Part shown: piece after piece, positions 43,253-56,200 of the stretch
Numbering within the stretch: the stretch's first letter is position 1
Layout: every line of letters begins with the position of its first letter
DNA from: Apoderus coryli
Lineage: Eukaryota; Arthropoda; Insecta; Coleoptera; Attelabidae
Assembly (NCBI GenBank): GCA_911728435.2
Contig: OU452202.1
Span: 5,497,135-5,561,134 of the forward strand
Length of the DNA stretch: 64,000 nucleotides
Direction: 5' to 3'
Made by a program: the position numbers and the translations under genes
Notes under the pieces: model-generated
Databases searched by the model: none
What the model was told of the DNA's origin: nothing
What the model saw: the letters and a program-made list of their open reading frames with translations, nothing else

Positions 43253-46200
43253 TCACACTGTAGTAATGACAATTAAAAGGTGAGCTATATCTGCAACTCT
43301 TTCTAGTAGACTGGGAGCTAGTCGACGTAAATTTTCGTTGACGAAGTCACATGATGGAAAAATGTGAACCACGTACGCAGGCTGTAACAAAAATAACAAG
43401 TGATAACATCATAAGACGTATAAGTAAAATGATTTAATTATTAAATGAATGTTGTAAATATATTTCGTCTCGGCAGGCTTCAGTCAGCATGAAGGTTAGA
43501 TTTTTCTAATAAAAAAAAGAAATTTAATTCATCATCAATGTCGAATTTAAAATATCTAAAATTTTGCAGTTAAGTTTGGTTCCTAAAAAATTTAGTTTCA
43601 CTGCTTGAAAATGTGTAAAAAGTGAAAAATATTTAAAAGTCAATATATCGAAATATATAATTAAATGTTTTTATTTTTATTAGTAGAAATTAACATTCAA
43701 AATTTGGTGGGTAAAACTAGGTCACTTGTATACGCAAATAAGCGGACAAAATACGATAAACGTTCTCAGAAGTCAAAATAAAGTGCTTTTCTACACCAAA
43801 ACCATAACATTAAAGAAGGAACCAACTTCAGACACAACTACATATCAAATAGTACATCACGTCAACTTTACTATATTAATTAATTAATATTAATAGTTGA
43901 TTCATTAATTAATAAATAATGTTCTACAAATCTTTAAAATATACAAAATAAAAAGAATAATATGAGTGAAGTTGATTTGATTATATTTATAAATTGAAAA
44001 AAAAAATACTAAGAAATATCTCAATTTCTTTCTCTACCTATTTATATTTCATTAGGATTAAGGATTTATAACACTGAAGATGGCCTTAGCTATGGCCGAA
44101 AAATGTGTATTTAAGTGATCGATATAAAAATTTTAGTGGGAAGACAGAAATTTTACTTATTCTATAGTCAAATATGTTTAATCAAAAATATAAAGTTTAA
44201 TAAGCGAAGAAATAACGCTACTTACTGGATGTGTTGTTCCAGGTGCTGCCACATTAACAATACCTGCAGCTTGTTTCTGCTGCAAATAGGTTATAAATCC
44301 ATTCGTAAGGTTTGTAGATTGTTTCAGTACGTCCATATGATCATGCCCGCACGGGAGTGCCAACAACATGCAGTGTTCGTTCTCCATCTTAAACAGAAAT
44401 ACTCATGATAAAAATTGTGTTGCTGAAAAGAATTAGTTTCGCTAAATTTTAATGAATAGGTCAAATAATGCTTCATTTTTTCATTCACAAAATAATAAGA
44501 CATTTTGTCTGAATGGTATGGTGAATACACAAAACTGTCGCTACTGGTCTACCACAAATCCAAATTGGGCTATTAAAGCTCACAAGCAATATCCTGAGTC
44601 TGTCAATATTTGGGTCGCTATTGGGAATGAGAGTTATAGAACCATTTTTCGATAGCACTTTTAACAGCTCAACGTTATTTGCAATCATTAAGAATTAATT
44701 GATTCTGTCCAATTATCATCACATAGATGCGGGGGCTTAAAGTTATTCAGGCTTGTTTAACAAACCTCTCAATTTCAAAAAGTTTTGTTAAAAAAGCGCG
44801 AATACGTATTTGTATTATTTTTTATGAAATTGTTGAAATTATGTTGTGTTTAATAGATTCAATAAAATTAAATTTTATACTTTTTATGCCATATTTTGCA
44901 TTATTGTCCACTGTGCATCAATCCGAAAATAGCTATTAGTTTAAATAGGCCAAAAAGTAATTCATTGAATGCAGAATTAAATAAGAGTTTAAAACCTGAG
45001 AATTTTTATTTCAAAAACTGTACTTTTACCAGAAGGCGTTTTGTGTATTCCTGACTCATGACTGGTGCTCGGTCAGCGTATGATAGACGAATGCGCGATT
45101 CACATTTTGTTATTAATCTAATTTGCTGCCTATTTATTAAATGCGTTCATCTAATTAAGAAATTATTATAGAAAATAATTAACTTACCTGCATTTTTCTA
45201 GCCACGCCTTCAACTTGTGGTGGTTCTAGCCTCATGCGCTGAAACATTCTAAGAGGTGGCGTTGAGCCGTCGACATTTTTTGGTAAACTAAATTTGGCTA
45301 CGTCTTCATTACCAGATACATAATACATCTGCACTGCAGCTTGATCGGTCTTGAGAGCTAAAAGTCCTTGCCACATAAGCGGGTATTGCTATGGACAAAC
45401 AGAATATCCAAATTAGTACTTTGTCAACTTTATTTATATTTTGAAAAAGAGGTTTTTAAGTAATTTTTTTATGACTGTCTGTTACTTTTTAATTAAAGCA
45501 ACGTAAAATTGGTCTTAATTGTCAATGATTCATAGTAGTAATAATGATAACTACTTTTACTTTCCCGCTCAGTGAAACTATTGTGAACGCGCTAAAAAAA
45601 ATTGATGTAAAGACGGATATAACCATTTTGAAGTCCCCCGAGATGATAAGACCATTTCCAAATGGAAGTCTGTGTGTCTGTATGTATTTTTCCACGATAG
45701 CGCCTAACGCTTCAACCAATTGAGCTAAATTTTGGTGTATGAGTTTGGGATAATCCTAGGATGAACCCATTAGTTTTTGGTTGAAATCGCTTTAGCCCTG
45801 TGATAGGGATGGACATAACCTTCAAATTTTCAAATAGCCGAGTGATACATCATTTGAAAGCATTTTTCATTTGCTTTACAGCGGTTACTTTAATTTCAGA
45901 AAGAAGTAAAAGTTATAAATTATTGAAACAAATAGAAATTAAAAGAAAAAATAAACGAAACCCTTGTTTATGGTTAAATTTTTCCTGTGCATTGTTATTT
46001 TGTTATGAAAAAACATCTTTATTCCATCATGGATGGTAAACTATAATTTCTTCGACTTAAATCTCGTTGTTAAAATGACAGTTTATTGACAATAGTAAAT
46101 TCATTTTTACACACTCATAAGTCAATTCTACCTACTGAAATGTCAATTTTACCCACTCCAAGTACGCTGCCAACATGTAATTCGATAAAACTCAAAATGC

Positions 46201-47246
46201 GTCGCATTACTATCATTGTTGCAATAAACAACCGTAAAACAGGGTGAAAACCAGTCAATTTAGGACATAGTAAACTGATGAATTTATTTTTTATCAAGTA
46301 TCGGCTAATTCAATTTAATTTGTTATAATAATAATAAAAAATCATAGATTAAACAGACTTAATTTATGATATATTTAAATAAAGTGTTACAAAATTAAAT
46401 AATCATAGACTTTTTATTATCTATAATTACTCTGAACTGAAATTAAAAATTAAACACCTAAGATTAAAACCTATAATAGGTTCCCCCCGCCTACTTGCAT
46501 GATGTATCAGTTTCCCTAAAACTTTAATCAAATCATTGATAATACAAATCACATGAACAGATCAGTTAAGAAATCACGGGATCTCTCAACTCCAATTGAT
46601 TTATTTATTGCATTCTAAGATGGAGGCAAATTTCATAATATTCAAATTTTAAATGACCAAAAGGTTAGGAGAAATGTTATCAAAAAGAGTGTTCATTTAA
46701 AATATATTACGACCTAATGTAAGACTGTTTATCAAAAAAATATTTCGCTATTGTCTACTCATTTGTTAACCTTTTTTTTTGTTGAATAAATTTAAATTCC
46801 TTTTTTTTTATAAACAATACGTTTAAACAGAAAATTATCTTTTATACTATTTACAAAGTTGAGAGTGACATGAGAAAAAAAAAGCTTTGTTAAGTTGTTG
46901 ACGGTTAGTAGTTAGTGAGCGTCAAAATTTTCACTTCAGACGGCAAGTTTAGGGTTTCTGAAAAAGATCCTTACCTTGAGCAACATAAAAAGACTCTCGG
47001 CCTGTGGTGGTACTTGACTAGCGTGAGGCGGTGTGGCTGCCTGCAATCCTCGTTGGCTAGTTGGGGCTTCTACACCAATATGCTTCGCTACCGCTCCAAG
47101 AAGATTACCAGCTGCACCCATCATATGACCGGCCGGTCTGTCCAGATGACTTATAAAACGATCCCCAGCAGAACTTAGGTGGGAATTCATGGAATGTGCT
47201 GTATGAGAAGTCCTACTAAGACCTGGTTGAGGTGTTACACTGTGGT
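43253..47246 (-). CDS. spen: spen SPOC-domain exons
   Basis: Four exons (46975-47246, 45188-45388, 44226-44387, 43253-43381) encode the C-terminal SPOC domain. Exon 46975-47246 ends ESLFMLLK. The next gives QYPLMWQGLLALKTDQAAVQ, MYYVSGNEDVAKFSLP and FQRMRLEPPQVEGVARKMQ. Then come MENEHCMLLALPCGHDHMDV and GFITYLQQKQAAGIVNVAAP, and last PAYVVHIFPSCDFVNENLRR, LAPSLLERVADIAHLLIVIT and TV-stop. The basic QRMRLEP segment belongs to the surface patch used for partner binding in the family. The protein ends right after the domain, as in other Spen proteins. Phase is 0 at the last three junctions. Confidence 0.95.
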
Positions 47247-50200
47247 CTAGAAGAGGAACAAAAATAGTCATGCTTATTGTTAATGAATAAAAATCATATT
47301 TTAAATGCAAATACCTACTGATTTTCCAACGACAACAAATTACTAAAACTATTTTCCTAAAATGTAGCGATAAGATATTTCTTCCATTTTGCATGTGACA
47401 AGGAAAAATTATTCTGGTAAAAAAATAATAAATCTCTACTCACCCATACTATGTACGCCTTGGGCAGTCATTGTGTGAGCACTAAGTGGTCTATCAGGTG
47501 GCAAATGACCACCCAATGATGTTCTTTCCGGCGGATGGTGAGCGGCAGTTGTAGTTGTACTGCCCAAGGATGCTACATGCGCCATTCCACGTTCACTACC
47601 TAATGCAGCTAATGAACCATGACTACGTTGATGTGCTGGTGGCGGCTCTGTTTGCTCAAAGTATCGCTGAGGTGGATGATAAGGTGGTATACGAGATGAT
47701 GGGTGTAATGTAGAGTATACTTGGCCCATTTGTGGAGATTCTATAAACGAGAACAAATATGGTCAGAGTTCTAACAATTTTCATTTTTGATTTGAACAAA
47801 TATTCCACATACATGTATCAATATTTACAAATTTTAAAGCCGCAGCTGTATCAATTGTGTATAGACGATATTGTGCGTTTAATCAAAGACTGGAGTCAGG
47901 GATAATAATAATAAAGATCCTCTTTCCGAAATCGTGACTAAAAAGATGTTAATTTACAACAGCAGTTCACACGTGTTTAAGAAAAGTACAGTGAGAATAC
48001 TTGTGAAGGAGGACGACTTTGGTATAATCCTGAAAAACACAAGCCAGGCCCCAAACGACTGCGATAAATCGTTTTCAGCAATATTTATTTATGGTCTCGC
48101 TAGACTGCAGAGTCGGAAACAATTGGTTGTTCTCGATAATACCGCATTACGAATAACCAAGGTATTTTGCTAATAAACTACAGTCTTTAGTTATTTTACC
48201 ACAAAAACATGATTGATTAAAATACAATGTGGCACTATCTAGCGGTACTGATCAGATGCATATTTGCATTGTTAAAAAATGCAATTACCACAACCAGATG
48301 GCTCTTAATGTGTCATCAAGCCGGAAAGATAGGTATGATTTATAAGTTTGTTTAAACTGAAAACCATTATAGCTGCATGTTTCCTTGGTAATATAACTGC
48401 CTAGAGCCCCTGGCATTTGTCCTATTCTAGGGGATGGATAGTATTTGACAGCACATAGGTTCTTGTCTTTGCAAACCAAGAAATAATATTTTAATCCTGC
48501 TTTCTCGGCTTTATAAGACAAACAACAGAGCCATACGATTGTGGTAATTGGATATTTCGAAGTCTATCTTTTTATCCGGGTGCGTGAAGTTACCAGCAAC
48601 TTCCAACAATATTGCTAGATGGCCCGACATTGGTTTGTTCAGACATGTATATTCATTATTCCTGCTATTACCACAAACATTATTAAGAGTAACAGCATAA
48701 CAACTTAAATAGAATTATTCTGAAAAAGTGCCAATAGTTGAAATAATGGCTGACTGTTTCAATTCATATTATTACCTGTAGCTCTATCATGTGGTGAATG
48801 CAAACTATTAGGTACTGCAGCGCCTCTTCCAGTAACACTCAATCCAACAGAACCTGGTCGCCGTAATTCCAAAGGTGGCGATGTTGCTGGTGCTTCTTCA
48901 CCTTCCTCGCCCGTTTTCTCTAATGTACCTGACCTAAAATACATAGAAATGTCATGAAATTAAAAAGAGCTGTCACTAGTGCTGAGATAATCTTATATGC
49001 GGATGACACACAGATGAAGAACCTCAAATAGTGAGGGAAAGGTTGCGGGCGTGCATACAACAGATATCCACTTGGTGTGCAGCAAATATGTTGAAGCTTA
49101 ACCCACACAATACGCATGATATTGAGATATGAATCTCAATAACATGCAACTCCTTCCAGCGACTTCATAGTCGCTGGAAGGAGTCGCCAGGATTTTCTTT
49201 TTTCTTCGGTGGTCACGAACTTCACCCTGTTGACCACGTTCAATTTCTCGGCATTGAATAATAAATAAACACCTAAATTTTAAGGCAAATGTCGACATGG
49301 TTTGTGCTAAACTTAATAAGAGCTTCTTTCTTTGAAGGGTTCCCTTGGTAGTCGAGAAATCTTGAGCGTTTACTTTAGTTCGGTACAGTCGGTTATATCT
49401 TACAATGACGCTGTTTGGGGACAATCCTCTGACATCAATAGAATTTTTGTGGCTCAGAAAAGAATCATCCGCTTGATTTTTGCCATTCCATATAGACACT
49501 CTTGTAGAGAGGTTTTCCAAAATAAGGAACTCGTAACGGTTGCCTCGTTATTCATATACAGAATTTTAACCAAATAACTTTATTGTCTAACAGGTAGGCA
49601 ACATCAAGACAAACAACAATAATTACTCTTATAAATTTAGCACCAAGAAATATAAATTCAGATTACTTAAACTAAATGTTCAAAATATTTATACGAGTGT
49701 CCCAGAATATGTGGGCAATCTCTCGGATTAGGGTAGGTTGTGAAAAAAGAAGATTATAAGTTGAAATAAAGTTTTGTCGAATCGGCCTTCGCTGCAAAGT
49801 TGTGAGCCGTTAAAGACTAGAGCTGAAATTCAGTTTTTTATGATAACTTTTGAATCGCCTCGTATAAATTAATGCAATTTTAGTATAATGTACGTCAGAT
49901 AGGGACTCGTCGTTAAAAAGAATGGCATTTCATTAAGGCCGCAGGAGCGTACTGACGTAGGGATTGTTAACCCTCTTTTTTAATGCATCGTGCTACTGTG
50001 ATTTTGAAACAGTTTTGAAATAGCTTAAACATTTTGCTATAAAAATTGTACTCTTGTTTGATATCGATAAAATAAAGCGGTTTTGAGATAAAGTACTTTT
50101 TATTTAAAATGTATGAAGTGTGGTATTTTATAAATTACTTTTGTATATCGGTTCAACTAATCTTATGCATTTCCTAGCTCTATGAATTGAAGATTGTTGG

Positions 50201-53200
50201 ACCTTCCACAGTGCTGCAATATTTTTCTTTATTTCACGACAATGAAAATTAATCCTTTCTAATAAATTTTCCCTAGTGTCAACCGGTGTGAAATAGACTA
50301 ATGATTTCAAATATCCCCAGAAGAAAAAATCTAAGAGATTAAGGTCCGGTGATCGAGGAGGCCAAGCAATTGGTCCTCCTCCTCCTATCCAACGATTTTC
50401 AAAAGTCACATTTAAATATTCTCGCACTGCATTTTAAATATAAAGTACTTTATCTCGAAACAGACTTTATCGACGTCGAACTAGAGTATCATTTTTATAG
50501 CAAAATGTTTAAGTTATTTGAAAACTGCTTCAAAATCTCAGTAGTAAGACGCATTCAAAAAAATGGGGTTAACAATCCCTACGTCAGTACGCCCCTGTGG
50601 CCTTAATTCAATGCCATTGTTTTAAATAAGGTTACTTGACGAGTCCCTATCTGACGTAAATTATACTAAAATTGCATCAATTTATACGAGGCGGTTCAAA
50701 AGTTCTCATGAAAAACTGAATTTCAGGTCTAGTCTTTAAGGGCTCATGACTTTGCAGCGAACATCGATTGGACTAAACTTTATATGACCTTATAACCTTC
50801 TTTTTTCACAACCTTCCCCAATCCGAGAGATTGCCCAAATATTCTCCGACACCCTGTATATGCAATTGAAATTGAAACTATTCTGTCCAAATATTAGTCT
50901 GCAGTTCGATTTTAACTTACCTTTGCAACTGTTGCAATTGTACCTGTTGTTGACGTATCATCTGTTGATGATACTGCATCACATGAGATGGCATATAATG
51001 AGCTGGACTAATGTCAGGAGGCAACCGTAATGGTCCTGGAGGAAAATGAACACCTTGTATGGGCTCACCCTGCAAAAAACAAGCGTAATTAATACACAGC
51101 GAATTTAGAAAGAAATACGATAACACTATAACTACATTACAATAATTGGTAGTTGGAATATGCCTCGAGAATATTTACAACGCCATGTATGTGTAATTTC
51201 ATCCTGCAGGCCTATATTGTCGTCCCTCAATAACCCCCCAATCCCTATTAGATAGATACTAAATAATATTATCACCTTTGGTGAGGGAGAATTTTGATGA
51301 GCTGGTGGTGGACTACGACTCCTATTTAAGAACGCTCGCCCTTCTCCGTGCTGCATGCGTTAGTAAGAAAACCAATGTTAGTCAATAATTAGAAAATAAA
51401 ACTTTAGAAAGAAACACGAGAAATTTTTCTTAAATAACTTACCAGACTCGCTTCATATCCTGGCACTGGTAGATTACCCAATCGGGCTTGACCTTGTGGA
51501 CTAAGGTTAGACCTACTCAAACCAGGTAGACCAACATCAATTTTCGGTGGTTCCATAATACCTTTACCACTACTAGTTAGCGGTCCTTGAATAATTCTTG
51601 CCGTGCCTATTGGCATCTGCGCTTTACTTAGTGGTGGACTGGCCACTTGCCCTGCAAATCCTTGTAACGAAAGAGCTGGTGGCTTTCCCAACGGCACCTT
51701 TCCAACAATAACTTGTTGCTGCTTCAGCACATTACGTTGTTTGATGTGCGCTAAATGTGCGTTTACTATTTGCTGTGACTGATTCGGCAAATGTATTTTA
51801 GGCGACGGAATTTGCTTGTTCACATTCTGTATAAATTGTTTTTGCTGAGCTTGCAACAAAATTTGCTGATTCGGCGAGAGCACAGGTGGTTTAACTTGCG
51901 GCTTTGCAGTTGTGACATACGATCTGGGTGAATGAGGTAAGTTGGTTGAGACTATAGGTACGGCAGTATTGATGTTAATTGTCTGGGTAATTGGTGAAAT
52001 ACTTTTGGAAATTATTTGAGACACGCTGTTAGGCACAGTTGATGTTATTATTTTTGATATATTTGTAGACGCTGGTATAACTTTTGAGATAGTAACTTGT
52101 TGAACAGTTGATGTAACTGGTTGGTTTGAACTTATCGGTATTTTTGATTGAACAGATGGTACTGGCTGGGAAATGACGGCTTTAGCAGCTTGAGATGATA
52201 AAACATGTGCTTTAAGACTTTGAGGTTTAGACGGCTGATGTTGGACTACGGTCAATGGTTGTGAGATTACACTAGGTGTTGTAATGAGTGGCTCTACTGT
52301 CTTAATTGTTATATCTTCAGATGTTTTTACATCTGATACTTCTTTCTCATTTTGGGTACGTTTGCGTTGCTCTTCAGTGGTAGATGAACTTCCCGGTAAA
52401 GGAACATAACGACCCTCCTCACATTCGGTCATAGGTATTAATAAACCAGTTACTGGATCTATTAATTGTGTAGGCTCATGTGATTTATTTGATAATTCGC
52501 CCTTGATGCGACGAAGCATAGCTGCCTTTAGACCCTCAAATGGTTTCTCTTTTGGTATTTCTTCAGATTTCTCTTTCTCAGGCTCAACAGGCTTTTCAGG
52601 TTCTTTAACAGCAATCGGTATGGAGGCTGTGTTAGAATTTAATGTAGGTGCAACTACTTCTAAAGATTTTTGGGATTCGTCTTTCGAAGTTTCTTCTGAT
52701 GATGATGGTTCCGATATGGCTTCTGAAGCTCTACGTGGTTTGCGACCTCTTGGAGACTTTTTAGGCGTCTCGGGTGTTATTGTCGGATTCTGTTGTTGTT
52801 GTTGTTTGTTTGCAATCTGACGATTGGAACGTCTTTGATTAGAATTAGCGCGCGTTTGAATTTGGTTTTTAACTACATCTTCGATTGTATCGTCAACTGT
52901 ATTTCTGGATATATCTTTTTCTTGTAATCTTCTGGATTTTCTAGTATTGGTTTGTTGTGGAGAAACAAATTCTTCTTTAGTACCCTCGATAGATTTTTCG
53001 GGGACGAGTTCTTTTCCAATCTCTTTTGTACCATCTTTTGTAATTTCTTTCACAATGGCTGTTGTATGCGAGTTGCTCGTACTTGACGCTGAAGCAGACT
53101 TAATGGTTAACACTAATCGAGGACGTTGCTCTTTATTATCGTCAGAATCATCCTTAAATTCGTAAACGTCACTTGGAGCATCAGATTCAGATTTACTACT

Positions 53201-56200
53201 TTTTCTATCAATTTTAGTTTTTCCGCCTCGACCACGTTTAACGGAAATTGGAGTACTAACAGGAGCACTTTCTTTAACGAGTTTTGCGCCACGACGTGTT
53301 TGAATACCTCCACGCCCCCTACGTCCGCGATTGTTTCGACCACGCCCTCGAGCCCGGGTGAAAATAGGATCGAACTTATTCTCTTCTGTGACCATTGACT
53401 CTTCAGAATTATTTTCAGACTCACTACCTATTACTGTTTCCTTCGCATTTTCAGTACTTGTTTCTAAAGGATCTTCTGCTTGTGTGTCAACAATATCTCG
53501 ATCTTTAATATTCTCGTCTGATTCGTCACTCGAACATAACTTTTTAATCACAGAATCAATGTTCACTTCTTTCGCGGACCAACAATCACTATCTCCTTTA
53601 TTGTCAAGAGGATCTTCTTCCATAGATGTATCACTTACGGTTTTGTCAGGTTCCTCATGGATATGCAAAGGATCTGTCTTTGTTTCTAAATCTGTAACAG
53701 CCTGAGTAATAATTTCGATGTTAGTGTGAACATCAGAAATGTTGATTTTGTCAATGTTAGAATGAGGCTTCTCTTTCGGAATGTCAGTTTCAAAACTTTC
53801 AGTTTCTTTAGGCTTCACATCATCAAGTGAATTACTATTTATAGTATTAGGAGGCGTCGGATTAGGTTCTATATCTTTGTTATCTTCAGCTTCTTTTTCT
53901 AAAGACTTATTCAATTCTTCTGTTACGGTTTCGATCGCTAGTTTCACAGGTGACGGAAGCGGCTTTGCCACTTCAGGTATTTTAACTTCTGATAACGGAT
54001 TTGTGACAATTACTGGACTGGGTGTTGAAGCTCTTTCAGTGCTCTCAGTTACCGGACTAGATTGTGTTATTGTGCTGCATACCGGAGAAGTTATAGTAGT
54101 CGTGTGAATTGGAGTTACTTCGACAATACTGGTAGTAACCGGAACTTGATTTTCTGATCGTGTACTTGGTAAGCTAACAAGTTTTGGTGGTTCTTGAATT
54201 GTCGAATTAAGCGAAGATGGTATTGAAACCGGTGCCGGTGGTCTTGGAGCAGCATTAAATGGCATATTCGGTCGAAAGCAAGTTAAAACCGGCGACTGCA
54301 ATGGAGGCCTTAACACTGCTGAAGATATTGGAACATGTTGGCTATTTATTGGCATCAAGACAGTTGGGTATCTTATTTGGGCGTTCATTACATCCAAGTT
54401 CGTTTTAGGAGTTTTATCTAGCATTTGAGAATCTTTTTCAATAATTGGTGGAACGACATTAAACATTTTCGGCGTTGTATTCACTAAGTTGTTTGGTATA
54501 TCATGTCGAGAATGAGCCACCAAACTTGGTGTCACAAGTAGATTATTAGGTTGAGGTTGCGTCAATGGCCTTGGTTGCATAAGAGGTGGTTGTTGTGTAA
54601 ATGCTGAGTATGGTGGTTGTATAGATGGAGAGGAAAGTCCCATCCGTGGCCGTTCTAGGTTTCTAATATCGGAGGCTGGCACTAATTTTGGAGGCTCCAT
54701 TGTATGTGCAGCTGTTTTTGGTTGTGGCAAAATCACTGTTGTAGCCTGTATTGGTTTTGAGACCATAACTGGAGTTATCGGAAGTCTGCTAACACTCAAA
54801 CTGGTTTGCGTTTTAGAGCTAATAGCTGAGTCTTGAGTTGAAGTTTGAGGCTTTGATATTTGAATTGGTAAATTATGAAATTGTGGTGTTGTTGGTGATT
54901 TCGCTGCAGTTGGTGAAATATTAATTTTGTGATCTATCACAGGAGATTTTAAAGAATCTAATGCTGCAAGAGGTGGATAATCGCTCATTTTAATCGTGAT
55001 TGGAGTTCCATATGTTTTCAACGTAGTAGTTGCAAGAGACACTGTCGATGAAGCTATTGGCGACAGATGACAAATAGTAGAAACAGGAGGAGTGAGTATT
55101 CTCGTTTTTTCTAGACTGGGAGGTGGTTCTATATGCTCTGAAGGCCATACTTGTGCAATAACACTTCTTTGTGGAGTTGGGTCTTTACTCCCAACAAACA
55201 GTTTGTTTGTAGGTTCTATATTCTTCTTGATGTCATTTTGTGATTTTATAGGAGTTAACGATGGAGGACTACCAATGTTTAAATTTTGTTTAAATATTGG
55301 TTCATCTTCGCGTATACACTTAGATTCCGGAATCTCCACAGTCTTATCACCATTAGGGGTTTTCAAGAGTGATTCCGGACTAACGACATTTTCTTCTTGT
55401 TCTTCGGTATCTGTATCAATTTGTAAATCATTCTCACTCTGAGGAGTGTCAGGTTTGACATCTAAGTCACTCGTACTCAAACTTTGAACAGCTTTACGCA
55501 TTTCCTCATCATCTTGAACATTTGCTTCATCGACTAAATTCGTTGTTTCTTCTGTAGAATTGTTAATTTCTTCAGTGTAACATTCGTCATATTTTTCACT
55601 ACCAAAACTTTCTCCTAATAATGCAGCAACAGCATCTTCAGTTTCTTCCTGGGATATAATAGCTCTTGGTTTATCCTCTACAGGTGAAACGGGTTTTTCA
55701 GTTTTAATTTCTTCTTTAATAATTTCTTCTTTTTTAATTACAGGTTCCATCTCAGAAATTGACTTCACTGCAGATTCGTGTAATTTTTCATCGATTTCTA
55801 AACCAAATCCTGGTAGAAGTTTCTTTTCTTTAGAGCATGTTGTGGTCTTGGGAGCTACATTAATAACCGAGGTATTGGTATGTGAAACAAAAGTCGGGGA
55901 GCATTTTTCTTCTGTAGGACTGTGTATATCAAATATGCTCGGTAAACTTTGTGAACTTTGTGTACTGAACTTCTCTTCGTTAACTTCAACTTCACTAAAT
56001 ACTGGCTCTTCTTTAATTTCAGGCGATTTAATTTTGTTTTTATCATGATGATGATGATGATGTTTATTTTTTTCTTCCTTGCTCTTTTTCCGTTTTTTCT
56101 TTTTCTCTTTAATTTCTTTCCGCTCTTCACGATCTTTTTTAGATAGCTCCGTATTGGTAAATATTTCTTGCAACGTATCTGGATTCGATGATTCCATTTC

